A stretch of 64,000 nucleotides of DNA from Onstottus_B arcticum (GTDB taxonomy: Bacteria > Acidobacteriota > Blastocatellia > UBA7656), in contig JBBPIE010000008.1 in NCBI GenBank assembly GCA_038040485.1, forward strand, positions 62,001 to 126,000, read 5' to 3'. Below are positions 51,811 to 60,205 of this stretch, piece by piece (position 1 is the stretch's first letter; every line of letters starts with the position of its first letter). The position numbers and the translations under genes were made by a program. The notes under the pieces are model-generated. The model was not told where the DNA came from and did not search any database. It was given only the letters and a program-made list of their open reading frames with translations.

Positions 51811-53160
51811 ATGAAACTCGATCTAACGAAAGAATCTGCCCTTAGTCTGGCCAACGAAGCTGTTAGACGAGGCGCGAGCGAGGCCGAAGTCATCATCAGA
51901 CATCGGACCGAGTTCTCGGTAAGCGTCAGGTTGAACGAGATCGAGACGCTTCAGCAGTCAAGCGATCAGGGATTCGGGTTGCGGGTCTTGATCGAAGGCA
52001 AACAGGCCTCGGTCTCCGGGTCTGATTTGAGACGCGACACGGTGTTCTCTTTGATTGACGAAGCGATTGAGCTTGCGCGCGCAACTTCCCCCGACGACAC
52101 AGCGGGACTGCCTGAGCGCGACGAGCTTGCAACGTCAATCCCGGACCTCGATCTCTACGACTCTGCCATCGAACAGTTGCCAACCGAGGAGAAGATCGAG
52201 CTTGCGCTTAGGGCCGAGCGCGCGGCGAGCGATTACAGCGATCAAATAATAAACTTTGACGGCGGCGGATTTGACTCGGCGAGTGGGACAGCGATCCTCG
52301 CAAACTCGCTTGGGTTTGCCGGCGAATACCGAGCCACCTCCTGCTCGCTTGTAGCCGTTCCGGTCGCTTCCGAGAATGGGAAGATGCAGCGCGACTACTG
52401 GTACGACGTGCGCCGCAAGCTCTCTGAGTTAGACACGCCCGAGGCGATCGGGGTGATGGCGGCGAAGCGTACCCTTCGCAAGCTTGGCGCGCGTCCGGTC
52501 CCAATTCAGAACGTGCCTGTGGTGTTCGAACCTAACATCGCGCGCGATCTGATCGGAGATATCTTCACCGCCGTATCGGGTGAGTCGATTTTTCGCAAAT
52601 CCAGTTTCCTTGTCGGCCAACTGGGCGAGCGCGTAGCTTCGGAGCGGCTTACGGTTGTGGACGATGGCACGAGGCCCAGAGGGATTGGCTCGCGGCCCTT
52701 CGACGGAGAAGGACTGTCTACGCGCAGGACGGTTGTGATCAACAAGGGAGTCCTGGAAAGCTATCTTCTAAACACCTACACCGCACGCAAGCTCGGGTTG
52801 AAATCCACGGGCAACGCTGGCAGAGGCCTTGTCGGGGCGCCGAGCGTTGAAGCCGGCAACATGTACGTCGAGCCCGGTCCGCATTCGCCAGAGGAAATCA
52901 TCAAGTCGGTTTCCAAGGGTTTCTACGTGACGGAGTTGATTGGCTTTGGCGTAAACATCGTGACTGGAGATTATTCTCGTTCAGCTTCGGGCATATGGAT
53001 CGAAAACGGCGAGTTGACTTTTCCGGTACAGGGCGTGACCATCGCAGGGAATCTCAAAGAGATGCTGAATGACGTTGAGATGATCGGAAACGATCTGGAC
53101 TTTCGAGGAAGCGTTGTCTCACCGACGCTGTTGATTGGGCGCATGACTATTGGAGCTTGA
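51811..53160 (+). CDS. pmbA: TldE/PmbA metalloprotease partner
   Basis: 449 residues. The PmbA/TldE pattern is seen in ALSLANEAVRRGASEAEV, FSVSVRLNEIETL, LLNTYTARKLGLKSTGNA and DFRGSVVSPTLLIGRMTIGA, and there is no HEXXXH, as expected of the non-catalytic half. It pairs with TldD encoded just upstream to form the active chamber. No clear ribosome-binding site precedes the ATG. The C-terminal end overlaps the next small gene by 11 bases. Confidence 0.94.
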   Translation: MKLDLTKESALSLANEAVRRGASEAEVIIRHRTEFSVSVRLNEIETLQQSSDQGFGLRVLIEGKQASVSGSDLRRDTVFSLIDEAIELARATSPDDTAGLPERDELATSIPDLDLYDSAIEQLPTEEKIELALRAERAASDYSDQIINFDGGGFDSASGTAILANSLGFAGEYRATSCSLVAVPVASENGKMQRDYWYDVRRKLSELDTPEAIGVMAAKRTLRKLGARPVPIQNVPVVFEPNIARDLIGDIFTAVSGESIFRKSSFLVGQLGERVASERLTVVDDGTRPRGIGSRPFDGEGLSTRRTVVINKGVLESYLLNTYTARKLGLKSTGNAGRGLVGAPSVEAGNMYVEPGPHSPEEIIKSVSKGFYVTELIGFGVNIVTGDYSRSASGIWIENGELTFPVQGVTIAGNLKEMLNDVEMIGNDLDFRGSVVSPTLLIGRMTIGA

Positions 53161-53722
53161 GGAAGTGTTCGAGCAACCCAACGGAAAAATAGAACGAGAC
53201 CGCTCGCGCTCGATCATGGTACTGAGCGGCATTGCAGTAATGGCAGTAATAGTGATGATAGTTGTCGTCACACGCCTGAAGCCGACGGCTAAAGTCGAGA
53301 TGGAACAGGTTAGCCCCGTGAGCCAGGCTTATCCGGAATCAGCTCCAGACTCTAAGGAGTTGCCTTGTCCGCCCCAAAGCATTTCACAAAGCGAAGAACA
53401 AGGTTATGTGGCGAATGTCTTGTTTAGAGACATTGACGCGAGAAGCGGCGAGTATTCGACCTTGAACAGCAAATACATTCGAATGCTTTGCACCGTCAAC
53501 AACGCGGGAGATCGAACTATCACTGGGCTCCAGGTGCGTATGGTGCTGTTCGGATTCAATTGCGAAACGCTGAAAGAGAAAATCATCAGCGTTGTCCCCG
53601 AGAAGAGATCAGCTCTCGGGCCTGGAGAGTCCCTGAACCTTGATGTTTCGATCGATCGCACCCCACACCGTTCGGACATAATGCACGTGAGAATCGAACC
53701 TTACGCGCTCAAGCTCAACTGA
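53150..53722 (+). CDS. Single-pass membrane protein of unknown function
   Basis: Up to 190 residues. The TTG at 53150 overlaps the end of pmbA; a GTG at 53165 is an alternative. One membrane helix (SGIAVMAVIVMIVVVTRL) is followed by a periplasmic beta domain (YIRMLCTVNNAGDRTITGLQVRMVL is part of it) with the fold of FxLYD/DUF-type small domains: a beta-sandwich about unequal charges, then LGPGESLNLDVSIDRTP. Two cysteines could form a disulfide. Position suggests co-transcription with tldD/pmbA. Confidence 0.7.
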   Translation: MELEEVFEQPNGKIERDRSRSIMVLSGIAVMAVIVMIVVVTRLKPTAKVEMEQVSPVSQAYPESAPDSKELPCPPQSISQSEEQGYVANVLFRDIDARSGEYSTLNSKYIRMLCTVNNAGDRTITGLQVRMVLFGFNCETLKEKIISVVPEKRSALGPGESLNLDVSIDRTPHRSDIMHVRIEPYALKLN

Positions 53723-53797
53723 GATACCGAAAGTTCGCCGGGCTTCCGAGCCAGGCAGTCCTTCTCGTCGGGACACCTAGTGCTTCGACTGTCATGC

Positions 53798-54532
53798 TCA
53801 TTGTGCATTCTTCACGGTGACCCCCGCCGGCGGCGTGAACTGAAACTCTGAGTCGGGCGCCACGAAGTTCTCACGCACGTTCGACAACAGAAAATCCATG
53901 CGCGCTCCGCTTCGTTCGAATATCACCAGCCGGCGGACCTCGTATGAAGCAGGCGAAACCTCAACCAGCAACTGCTTGAACTCTTCCGGGGCGCGCCTGG
54001 GCACAAGCCTCAGCACGACGTTGCCGGCCGAGACCGGACGCTCGGTGCTCACCAGCTCGATTCGAGAAAAGTCACGACGCAGGTTTCCTCTCCCAAGCAG
54101 GAAGAGAAATGGAATCTGCGGATCAACCGATTCTTTGATCGCCGATCTCGTCGCGTGTTTCTCGCCGAGCACATAGAAGAAGACGTTCTTGCCGTCCGAG
54201 ACGAACAACTTACGCTCCGGCTCCGAGTAATCCCAACGAGCCTTGCTTGGCCGTTTGAGCAGCAGCCGGCCCGACTCGCGAATCGTTCTTCCATCATTGC
54301 CCTGATAAAGCTGAGCGAAGTCTGCGGCAATTCCTCGCATCCGCGAGTACTTCTTTTGAACTCCGTCGATCAGCGCGCCGAGGTCGGGAGCTTGAAACGC
54401 CGCCGGATCGGTCTTTGCCGAGCGAGTCGCCGCGAACGAAACGCACACCGCAAGACAGCACAACGCGCTCGCAGCCAGAAGCGGCCGGCGCTCGCGTGAT
54501 GGACGAAGGAGAAGGGCGGATTGAGGTAGCAT
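53798..54532 (-). CDS. lolA: LolA-like outer-membrane lipoprotein carrier
   Basis: About 244 residues. A signal peptide (LLAASALCCLAVCVSFA) is followed by the LolA pattern: LIDGVQKKYSRMRGIAADFAQ, SGRLLLKRPSKARWDYSEPE and KLFVSDGKNVFFYV, where an Arg-Trp pair is typical. LolA chaperones lipoproteins through the periplasm from LolCDE to the outer membrane. The ATG at 54532 lies inside the first unit of a repeat array, so the N-terminus may have been fixed by repeat insertion; a longer frame starts at 54559. The symbol is by similarity of pattern only. Confidence 0.82.
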   Translation of the reverse strand: MLPQSALLLRPSRERRPLLAASALCCLAVCVSFAATRSAKTDPAAFQAPDLGALIDGVQKKYSRMRGIAADFAQLYQGNDGRTIRESGRLLLKRPSKARWDYSEPERKLFVSDGKNVFFYVLGEKHATRSAIKESVDPQIPFLFLLGRGNLRRDFSRIELVSTERPVSAGNVVLRLVPRRAPEEFKQLLVEVSPASYEVRRLVIFERSGARMDFLLSNVRENFVAPDSEFQFTPPAGVTVKNAQ

Positions 54533-54672
54533 AGACTTTTTAGCCTGTGTCAGTAGCATAGACTTTAGTCTGTGTCAGTAGCATAGAATTTAGTCTGTGT
54601 CAGTAGCATAGACTTTAGTCTGTGTCAGTTGATGTTTCGAACGTGAGGACACACAGACTAAAGTCTATGCTA
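54527..54672. repeat. Array of four ~25-bp repeats plus one inverted copy
   Basis: Four tandem units of TAGCATAGACTTTAGTCTG type begin at 54527, 54554, 54579 and 54604; the first has a two-base expansion and the third a single base change. After a 21-base spacer an inverted copy runs 54650-54672. Each unit contains AGACT-TT-AGTCT, itself a hairpin. The array separates the LolA-like gene from the ABC ATPase gene and could form a large cruciform or a transcription-stopping structure. Confidence 0.85.
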
Positions 54673-54715
54673 CGGGCGATTGCTCTGCGGGTGAGGATGG
54701 GCATTGCGAGACGGA

Positions 54716-55675
54716 TCAACTGTTATCTTCGGAAGTAGAAAAAATGTCCTCGAGGGACTGCCTCCTCGGGTTGATCGACACCAGCTTGCCTCCGGACCTG
54801 CGGATCGCGGCCAACGCTGAGTCAACTTCGGCCTCATCGCTAAGCACCAGGCGCACGCCGTTTGGCGTCGCGGTAGCCGATTCAAGCGACGACATCGATT
54901 CGGACAACTCGCGCAGCGTAGAAGGATCGACACCGATGGCCACGACCTCGAGAGACGAGTCTTCGGCGCCGGCCATCTCCTGAACGGTCCCGCATCGAAT
55001 GAGTTTGCCACGGCTAAGAATCGCAACTCGATCGCACAGCACTTCAACATCCGACAGAATGTGAGACGAGAAGAAGACCGTCTTGTTCCTTGCGCGCAGC
55101 GACAGCAGCAAGTCTCGAATCTCACGCCGGCCGATGGGGTCCAACCCGGACATCGGCTCGTCCATGAAGACGATCTCGGGGTCGTTCACCAAAGCCTGGG
55201 CGATTCCAATCCGCTGAAGCATGCCTTTCGAGTACTTGCGGAGCTGGCGGTTTGCTCGCTCGCGTTCGAGTCCTACCAGATCAAGCAACTCGTCAGCGCG
55301 GGATCGGGCTTTTTGTTTGGGAATGCCAAAGAGCGCGGCGGTGTACTCGAGGAGCTCGCGGCCGGACAGGTAATCATAGAAGTACGGGTTCTCCGGCAGG
55401 TAGCCCACGCGCGCCCGCGCCTCAACATCGTCAATGGGCCTGCCCAGTATGCGAGCTGTTCCTTCTGTAGGATAGATCAGGCTGGTGAGGAGCTTGAGCG
55501 TTGTAGTCTTGCCGGCCCCGTTTGGCCCGAGGAAACCGAATATCTCTCCGCATTCCACTTTCAGCGTCAGGTGATCGAGCGCGCGGACTTTCCTCTTCTT
55601 CAGGAAGCCCACCTCGTAGTCTTTGGTGAGCGCGTCGATCTCGACGGCTGCCGGCGTATCGGCACTTGAGGTCAT
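54716..55675 (-). CDS. ABC transporter ATP-binding protein
   Basis: 319 residues from the ATG at 55675, with AGAAGGGCGAG upstream; the frame opens seven codons earlier. The nucleotide-binding domain is complete: Walker A GPNGAGKTTTL, Q-loop region GYLPENPYFYD, signature YSKGMLQRIGIAQAL, Walker B IVFMDEPMSGLDP, and the His of the H-loop in FFSSHILSDVE. The C-terminal 90 residues are the extra domain found in NatA/CcmA-like export ATPases. No permease follows; one may be elsewhere. The start overlaps the stop of the DciA-like gene by four bases, so they are translationally coupled. Confidence 0.93.
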   Translation of the reverse strand: MTSSADTPAAVEIDALTKDYEVGFLKKRKVRALDHLTLKVECGEIFGFLGPNGAGKTTTLKLLTSLIYPTEGTARILGRPIDDVEARARVGYLPENPYFYDYLSGRELLEYTAALFGIPKQKARSRADELLDLVGLERERANRQLRKYSKGMLQRIGIAQALVNDPEIVFMDEPMSGLDPIGRREIRDLLLSLRARNKTVFFSSHILSDVEVLCDRVAILSRGKLIRCGTVQEMAGAEDSSLEVVAIGVDPSTLRELSESMSSLESATATPNGVRLVLSDEAEVDSALAAIRRSGGKLVSINPRRQSLEDIFSTSEDNS

Positions 55676-56121
55676 CTCGCCCTTCTTTCGAGACACTTTC
55701 CCGCCGCGCGCAAATAGGCCGCGCGAATCTCCGGATCTTCTATGCGGTCGGCCTGTTCGCGCAGGGGAAGCGCTTGTTCTTCGGGGGCGATGAATTGAAC
55801 GGGTTGAGGGAGCTGCAAGTCGTCTACGATCACGCTGGGGTTTACCACAAACTCGAGCGAAGTCACGATCGGATTGCCCAACAGCGAGTTGAGCTTGAAA
55901 ACAAACGGCCCTCTCATCTTTGCCAGCTGAGTTCGCCAGGTCGCATCCGGCACCGCAACGATCAACGTCTTTCGCTCGAGCTTAATCGGCCGGGTGATCC
56001 TCCGCACGTGAGCGCCCGCGCCTACCACCCACGCAGCGAACGCGGCTTGTTCGCGTGCCTCATCCGAATCGCCCGACTGGCGAATCATCCGTGGAAGCAG
56101 AGCGAAAAACTCGGTCAACAT
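55672..56121 (-). CDS. DciA-like (DUF721) protein
   Basis: 149 residues. The DUF721 pattern is visible: AAFAAWVVGAGAHVRRITRPIKLERKTLIVAVPDATWRTQL covers its core (only part is quoted as continuous here: WVVGAG, TRPIKL, LIVAVPDATWRTQL). DciA loads or interacts with the replicative helicase DnaB in bacteria lacking DnaC. The C-terminal half is helical. It overlaps the ABC ATPase gene by four bases (ATGA); such coupling need not be functional. The family assignment rests on this pattern and length only. Confidence 0.7.
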   Translation of the reverse strand: MLTEFFALLPRMIRQSGDSDEAREQAAFAAWVVGAGAHVRRITRPIKLERKTLIVAVPDATWRTQLAKMRGPFVFKLNSLLGNPIVTSLEFVVNPSVIVDDLQLPQPVQFIAPEEQALPLREQADRIEDPEIRAAYLRAAGKCLERRAR

Positions 56122-56143
56122 AGCGGTAGCAGGAACTCGCCGC

Positions 56144-57691
56144 TCACGGCGCTTTGGCGCTCGCGAGGGGTTCCTTGTTCCCGTGTCTTATCTTCGGCCA
56201 GTTGATTGCAAAATCAAAGCTATCGTCGTTAGGCGGAGCATGGCACTGAACGCACCCAGCCGGCGTCACCATCTGCCCGTATGGTTTTCCACCGGGGTTG
56301 CCGGCGTGCTCGCGGCCTGGCCCGTGGCACGACTCGCACTGCACGTTTGCAAACTGCGGCGTCGTGATCAGCGACTGGAACCCACCCTTCTCAAAACCTA
56401 CGACGTGACATCTGATGCACTCGTTGTCGAACTGCTGGTTCTTGTTTTCCAGCGTAGCCATCGCGTGAGCGTGACCGGTCTTGGACCAAACCTCGTCTTC
56501 AGCCGCGTGGCAGCCGGCGCACGTAGCGCCCCCAACGAAAGGAGATAACAATGCGTTCTCCAACGCATTGGTTCCCTGGGTGCTAGGCGGCGTGTTGGCG
56601 GCTTTGCTCTGTTCAGCGGTGAACTCATTGTGCGCGGTTGTCACCGCTTCGAGCGCCGTCAAATCGTCGGGGATCTGCGAATCAAGCGCGACGTAGCGAT
56701 TCACCTGGTTCTCAACGGTGCCGTCGTTCCGGACATAGACGCGCATCTCGCCGAGGTACTTGGTCTGGTTGTAGGCGTAAGCAATCGTTGCTCGATTGAA
56801 ATGCTGCGGCTCGTCCAGGCTGTTGAGCGCCCGAGCGCCGATGATTGTGTCGATCTCCGGGTTCTCACTTGCCAGGCGTTGCGCCTGGTCCTGGGGCATG
56901 TAAGCGAGAGCGACAATGAAGTCGGTCTTCTGCTTCAGCTCGGGCAGCACGCGTTTGGCTGCCTCGAAGATGTCGCCGACGCGAAACCCGCCGTAGACGG
57001 TTTGTTTGTCTACATTGTTGATCTGCTTGGCTTCGGTAAACCCGACTATGCCGACCCTAACCTTTTGGCCCGGCGCGCCCCGCTTGAGCGTGATCTCGCG
57101 AATGACATAAGGAGCCGGCGCGCGCCGCTGGTCGTCAACAGGCTCAATGTTTGCGGATATAAGCCGCTCGATAAACGGGTACTCTTCGACTCTCTTATCG
57201 TAGCCTTCCTTCTTTAGGAGTTCACCAACATACGGCAAATCGGCGTACGCGATGTTGGCCGCGTCCTGATGCCAGTTTCCGTATTCCTTGACTACCCATT
57301 TATTTTTTGTCATAAGCTCAGCGGACAACTGATCGCCGATGGCGCGATCATCGCTGAACAGATTGCCCGCGTCGACGAAGAGCGCCGGGACTTCCAAATT
57401 CGATCTTTGCTTGAATGCTTTGATATAGCTGACACGCCGTGCCAGTCCACCCATAGGGTGGCTCGGTCAGCCACAGGTTTCGAGGCTGCCGTGAACGTCG
57501 GCGCCGTACATTACAGCGAAAGCATAGCCATCATCTTCGCCGAGCCGTTCTTTGAGCTTTGGATCGCTGAGATCGAAATCCCCCCTGCTGTCATCCGCGT
57601 CCGAATCCGGAGAACGCGAACAGCCGTGATTGATCGTTGCGAGACCGGCCACAAACACAGCTATGATCAAGAGCGAAATCTTACGACGCAA
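56144..57691 (-). CDS. Metallophosphatase - multihaem cytochrome c lipoprotein with an in-frame TGA (possible selenoprotein)
   Basis: One frame from TTG 57691 (GGAGG upstream) to 56144, broken only by a TGA at 57467-57469. The N-terminus is a lipoprotein signal (RRKISLLIIAVFVAGLATINHGC). The next part matches 5'-nucleotidase-type metallophosphatases (AVMYGADVHGSLETCG). The TGA follows, then PSHPMGGLARRVSYIKAF. In proteins of this type I expect a CGC motif here followed by GGLARR, so the TGA replaces the second Cys (residue 75), giving Cys-Gly-Sec if recoded. The body is a phosphatase-like domain; the C-terminal third has four haem motifs CAGCH, CIRCH, CESCH and CVQCH. Gene callers would split it, with a start at 57454. 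A nonsense mutation is the alternative. Confidence 0.78.
57447..57461 (-). promoter_or_regulatory. Hairpin just downstream of the in-frame TGA (weak SECIS candidate)
   Basis: On the coding strand the arms CCACCC (57461-57456) and GGGTGG (57452-57447) pair around a TAT loop, starting six bases after the TGA. Bacterial SECIS elements are stem-loops in the coding sequence just after the UGA. This one has a shorter distance to the apical loop (11 bases) and a smaller loop than usual, so it is only a candidate. Confidence 0.3.
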
Positions 57692-57816
57692 GGTAACCTC
57701 CAGGTCATTTAAGGTGTCTCTGACTTGGGCAGTGATACGTTGAAACCGGGGCCTGGGAGCGCAGGCATCCTTGCCTGCTCCCATGTTCTAAAGCTCTCAA
57801 CTGGCGAACTATCGAT

Positions 57817-58419
57817 ATGGATGAAAGCAAACCAACGATCATTCTTGCTTCTGCCTCGCCCCGGCGCGCCGCTCTGCTCCGAGCCATTGGAGTTGAATTC
57901 GAGATCGTACCCAGTCAGATCCAAGAGCGGCCTCATCCTGATGAACCGCCGGGCGATTATATCACACGCCTGGCACGCGCTAAAGTTGTCGCTGTGGCGA
58001 AGCAGCGCGAGTCGGGCTTAGTGATCGGCGGCGACACGGTAGTGGTTCTCGACGGAGTGTTGCTGGAAAAGCCCGCCGACGAGCAGCACGCTTGGCGGAT
58101 GTTGAGGGCGTTGTCGGGCCGATGGCACGCAGTGCTGACCGGTGTGGCTCTTTACGACGCGGCAAGTCGTAGAGAGCTTGCCGACTACGAGAAGACGCTG
58201 GTCAGGTTCGCCCAGTTGACCGACCGCGAGATCGACTGGTACGTCGCCAGCGGCGAGCCGATGGATAAAGCGGGCGCCTACGGCATTCAAGGACTGGCTG
58301 GGATGTTCGTCGAAGAGATCGCCGGCAACTACTCGAACGTAGTCGGGCTGCCAATACCTCTTGTCTACCGTCTCGCGCGACAACTCGGTTACTCTTTGGC
58401 CGGTGGTGGGTCAGCCTAA
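57817..58419 (+). CDS. maf: Maf-family nucleotide pyrophosphatase
   Basis: 200 residues. Maf motifs are clear: ILASASPRRAALL at the start, GGDTVVVLDG, KPADEQHAWRMLRALSGRWHAVLTG (read in parts), SGEPMDKAGAYGIQG and NYSNVVGLPIPLV. Maf proteins hydrolyse dTTP, UTP or modified nucleotides and slow septation when overproduced. No strong ribosome-binding site precedes the ATG. It is divergent from the cytochrome/phosphatase gene. Confidence 0.94.
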   Translation: MDESKPTIILASASPRRAALLRAIGVEFEIVPSQIQERPHPDEPPGDYITRLARAKVVAVAKQRESGLVIGGDTVVVLDGVLLEKPADEQHAWRMLRALSGRWHAVLTGVALYDAASRRELADYEKTLVRFAQLTDREIDWYVASGEPMDKAGAYGIQGLAGMFVEEIAGNYSNVVGLPIPLVYRLARQLGYSLAGGGSA

Positions 58420-58468
58420 GGTCAGGGTTCAGAGTTCAGGGTTTAGCGTTTTGGGTTGAGAGTCTAGC

Positions 58469-58529
58469 GTTCAAGCTTCAGCTTGGCTCTTTCCGCCGCA
58501 TGAACGTGAGAGCAAGCTGAAGCTTGAAC
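58469..58529. repeat. Long hairpin-forming inverted repeat
   Basis: The left arm (58469-58490) and right arm (58509-58529) are reverse complements over 21 bases apart from one bulged G, with the core GTTCAAGCTTCAGCTTG. The short upstream text (GGTCAGGGTTCAGAGTTCAGGG) resembles the spacer before tldD near 50230. It lies between maf and the SDR gene and could act as a terminator, although no T-run follows. Confidence 0.8.
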
Positions 58530-58628
58530 TCTTAACTAAAAACAGTTCAGTAGCCTTTTGCCGGATGAAGGAGACGTGGGTTCTTAGCCACTCGCCCATC
58601 AGGTTACCGGGCGACGCGAGCACGAACT

Positions 58629-59354
58629 ATGAGCAACATTGAAGACAAGTCAGCAATCGTCACCGGAGCCACACGCGGAATCGGACTGGCCATCGCGCGA
58701 GCGTTCCTCAATCGCGGGGCACGGGTCTTTATCTGCGCTCGAACCCCGGCCGATGTCGAACAAACCGTAGCAACGCTGGCCAAACAATATGGTGACGACG
58801 ACGTTCACGGCGTTGCGTGTGATGTTAGAAGCTCAGACCAAGTCAAAGCGATGTTCGCCAGAGCGAAGGAGACGTTGGGCGGCATCGATATTCTGATCAA
58901 CAACGCCGGCATAGGCTCGCGCAGCTACGTCGAGAGCATGCCTGTCGAAGAGTGGGACTCGACGATCCAAACAAACCTGTCGGGAGTGTTCTACTGTTGC
59001 CACGAAGCTCTGCCGCTGATGAAAGAGCGAGGGGGCGGCTACATCATAAACATCGGGAGCCTTGCCGGGAAGAACGCGTTCCCCGGAGGGGCTGCGTACT
59101 GCGCATCAAAGTTCGCGCTGATTGGGTTTTCAGAAGCGTTGATGCAAGAAGTCCGTCACGACCACATACGGGTGAGCTACGTGATGCCCGGGTCGGTAAA
59201 CACGAGCTTCGCACAAAGCGGCGAGCAAGACCCGGAAACCTCCTGGAAGCTCGCACCGGAAGACGTAGCGACCGCTGTGATGAACTTGCTGGAGATGGAC
59301 CCGCGCGCGCTCGCAAGCCGAGTTGAGCGGAGACCTTCTGAGCCTAAGAAGTAG
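58629..59354 (+). CDS. Short-chain dehydrogenase/reductase, FabG-like
   Basis: 241 residues. Classical SDR: cofactor loop TGATRGIGLAIA with Arg after the second strand (ICARTPAD), favouring NADPH; INNAGIGS; active site Ser in NIGSLAGKNAFPGG and YCASKFAL; PGSVNTSF near the end. It could be a 3-oxoacyl-ACP reductase or a reductase of small carbonyl compounds. No fatty acid genes adjoin it, so the substrate is unknown. The charged tail ends RRPSEPKK. Confidence 0.9.
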   Translation: MSNIEDKSAIVTGATRGIGLAIARAFLNRGARVFICARTPADVEQTVATLAKQYGDDDVHGVACDVRSSDQVKAMFARAKETLGGIDILINNAGIGSRSYVESMPVEEWDSTIQTNLSGVFYCCHEALPLMKERGGGYIINIGSLAGKNAFPGGAAYCASKFALIGFSEALMQEVRHDHIRVSYVMPGSVNTSFAQSGEQDPETSWKLAPEDVATAVMNLLEMDPRALASRVERRPSEPKK

Positions 59355-59443
59355 CCATATAAGCGTCGGTTCCTCCTCTGTCGTTTACGGATGACGCTCG
59401 TCTTAGAAGGGGGAAGAAGGATCATCGTCGAAAACCTATACCT

Positions 59444-60103
59444 TCATCTCTTGCCCCCTGCGTATGAGTTGAAAAGCTCATAGGTATATTGACGGAAGAA
59501 CTTCAGATACCTGTAAAACAGGAGGAGCGCGGCAACGATCGCGGTCACACCGTATTCGAGGTTCGCAACATCATTCGAGAGACGTCCTTTGATAACCAAA
59601 GCCACACCCACGAAGAGACACGTGAATGCCAAGTTCCTCGCAAAGCCATACTGATTAAGAAATGCTTCAAGTCGGGCCATTAGCTTTTCGTCTTGCCGGG
59701 TAACCTCGTGAAATCGAATATGAAGAAAAAGCGCCTCTCCGGTCTCGGTGGTGCCCTCGCCCTTAGCTCGTTCGATTACTCGTTGTCGAATAGTCTGAGG
59801 CAGCGCCGTGTAATAGCCAGGGAAGAGCAGCCTTCGCCAAGGCTGTCTTTCCCTGAGCAGTACGGTGTGTGGGCGCTGAAGCACCTTGCTCACCACAAGG
59901 TCTTCCAAGAAGGCTCTCGAGGGTGAAGCGATCACCTGACCGCCGACATAGATGGCAAGGATTAGAAGCGCGCCTTCGGCAACAGTAAGCTCTCGCCCGG
60001 TAACTTGTGGGAAACCTACGACACGTTGCATGCCAGCAACGAGTACAAGTCCTGATGACAAGTACCCAAAGAAGTCGTAGCTCACGAATGGTATGCGGTC
60101 CAT
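59444..60103 (-). CDS. Membrane protein of unknown function
   Basis: About 219 residues from the ATG at 60103, preceded by GAGGGACAAG; the frame opens five codons earlier. It begins MDRIPFVSYDFFGYLSSG, followed by two helices (GYLSSGLVLVAGM, AEGALLILAIYVGGQVIA), a cytoplasmic stretch with many Arg and Glu residues, and two more helices near the end (LAFTCLFVGVALVI, YGVTAIVAALLLFYRYL). I do not recognise the family. It lies 100 bases downstream of the E2-E1-JAB gene on the same strand and may belong to the same island. Confidence 0.7.
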   Translation of the reverse strand: MDRIPFVSYDFFGYLSSGLVLVAGMQRVVGFPQVTGRELTVAEGALLILAIYVGGQVIASPSRAFLEDLVVSKVLQRPHTVLLRERQPWRRLLFPGYYTALPQTIRQRVIERAKGEGTTETGEALFLHIRFHEVTRQDEKLMARLEAFLNQYGFARNLAFTCLFVGVALVIKGRLSNDVANLEYGVTAIVAALLLFYRYLKFFRQYTYELFNSYAGGKR

Positions 60104-60205
60104 CTTGTCCCTCGACAAACCAATAGGAGCAAACCTTGGTGTTTACATCCTAACAGCGATCAATTGCCCGCCTCGCGAGAATTGGCACGCAGAATGTCAG
60201 CCACC

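Noticed and set aside
54527..54672. CRISPR array
   Set aside because: The 25-base units are directly adjacent with no unique spacers, one copy is inverted, and no cas gene is present.
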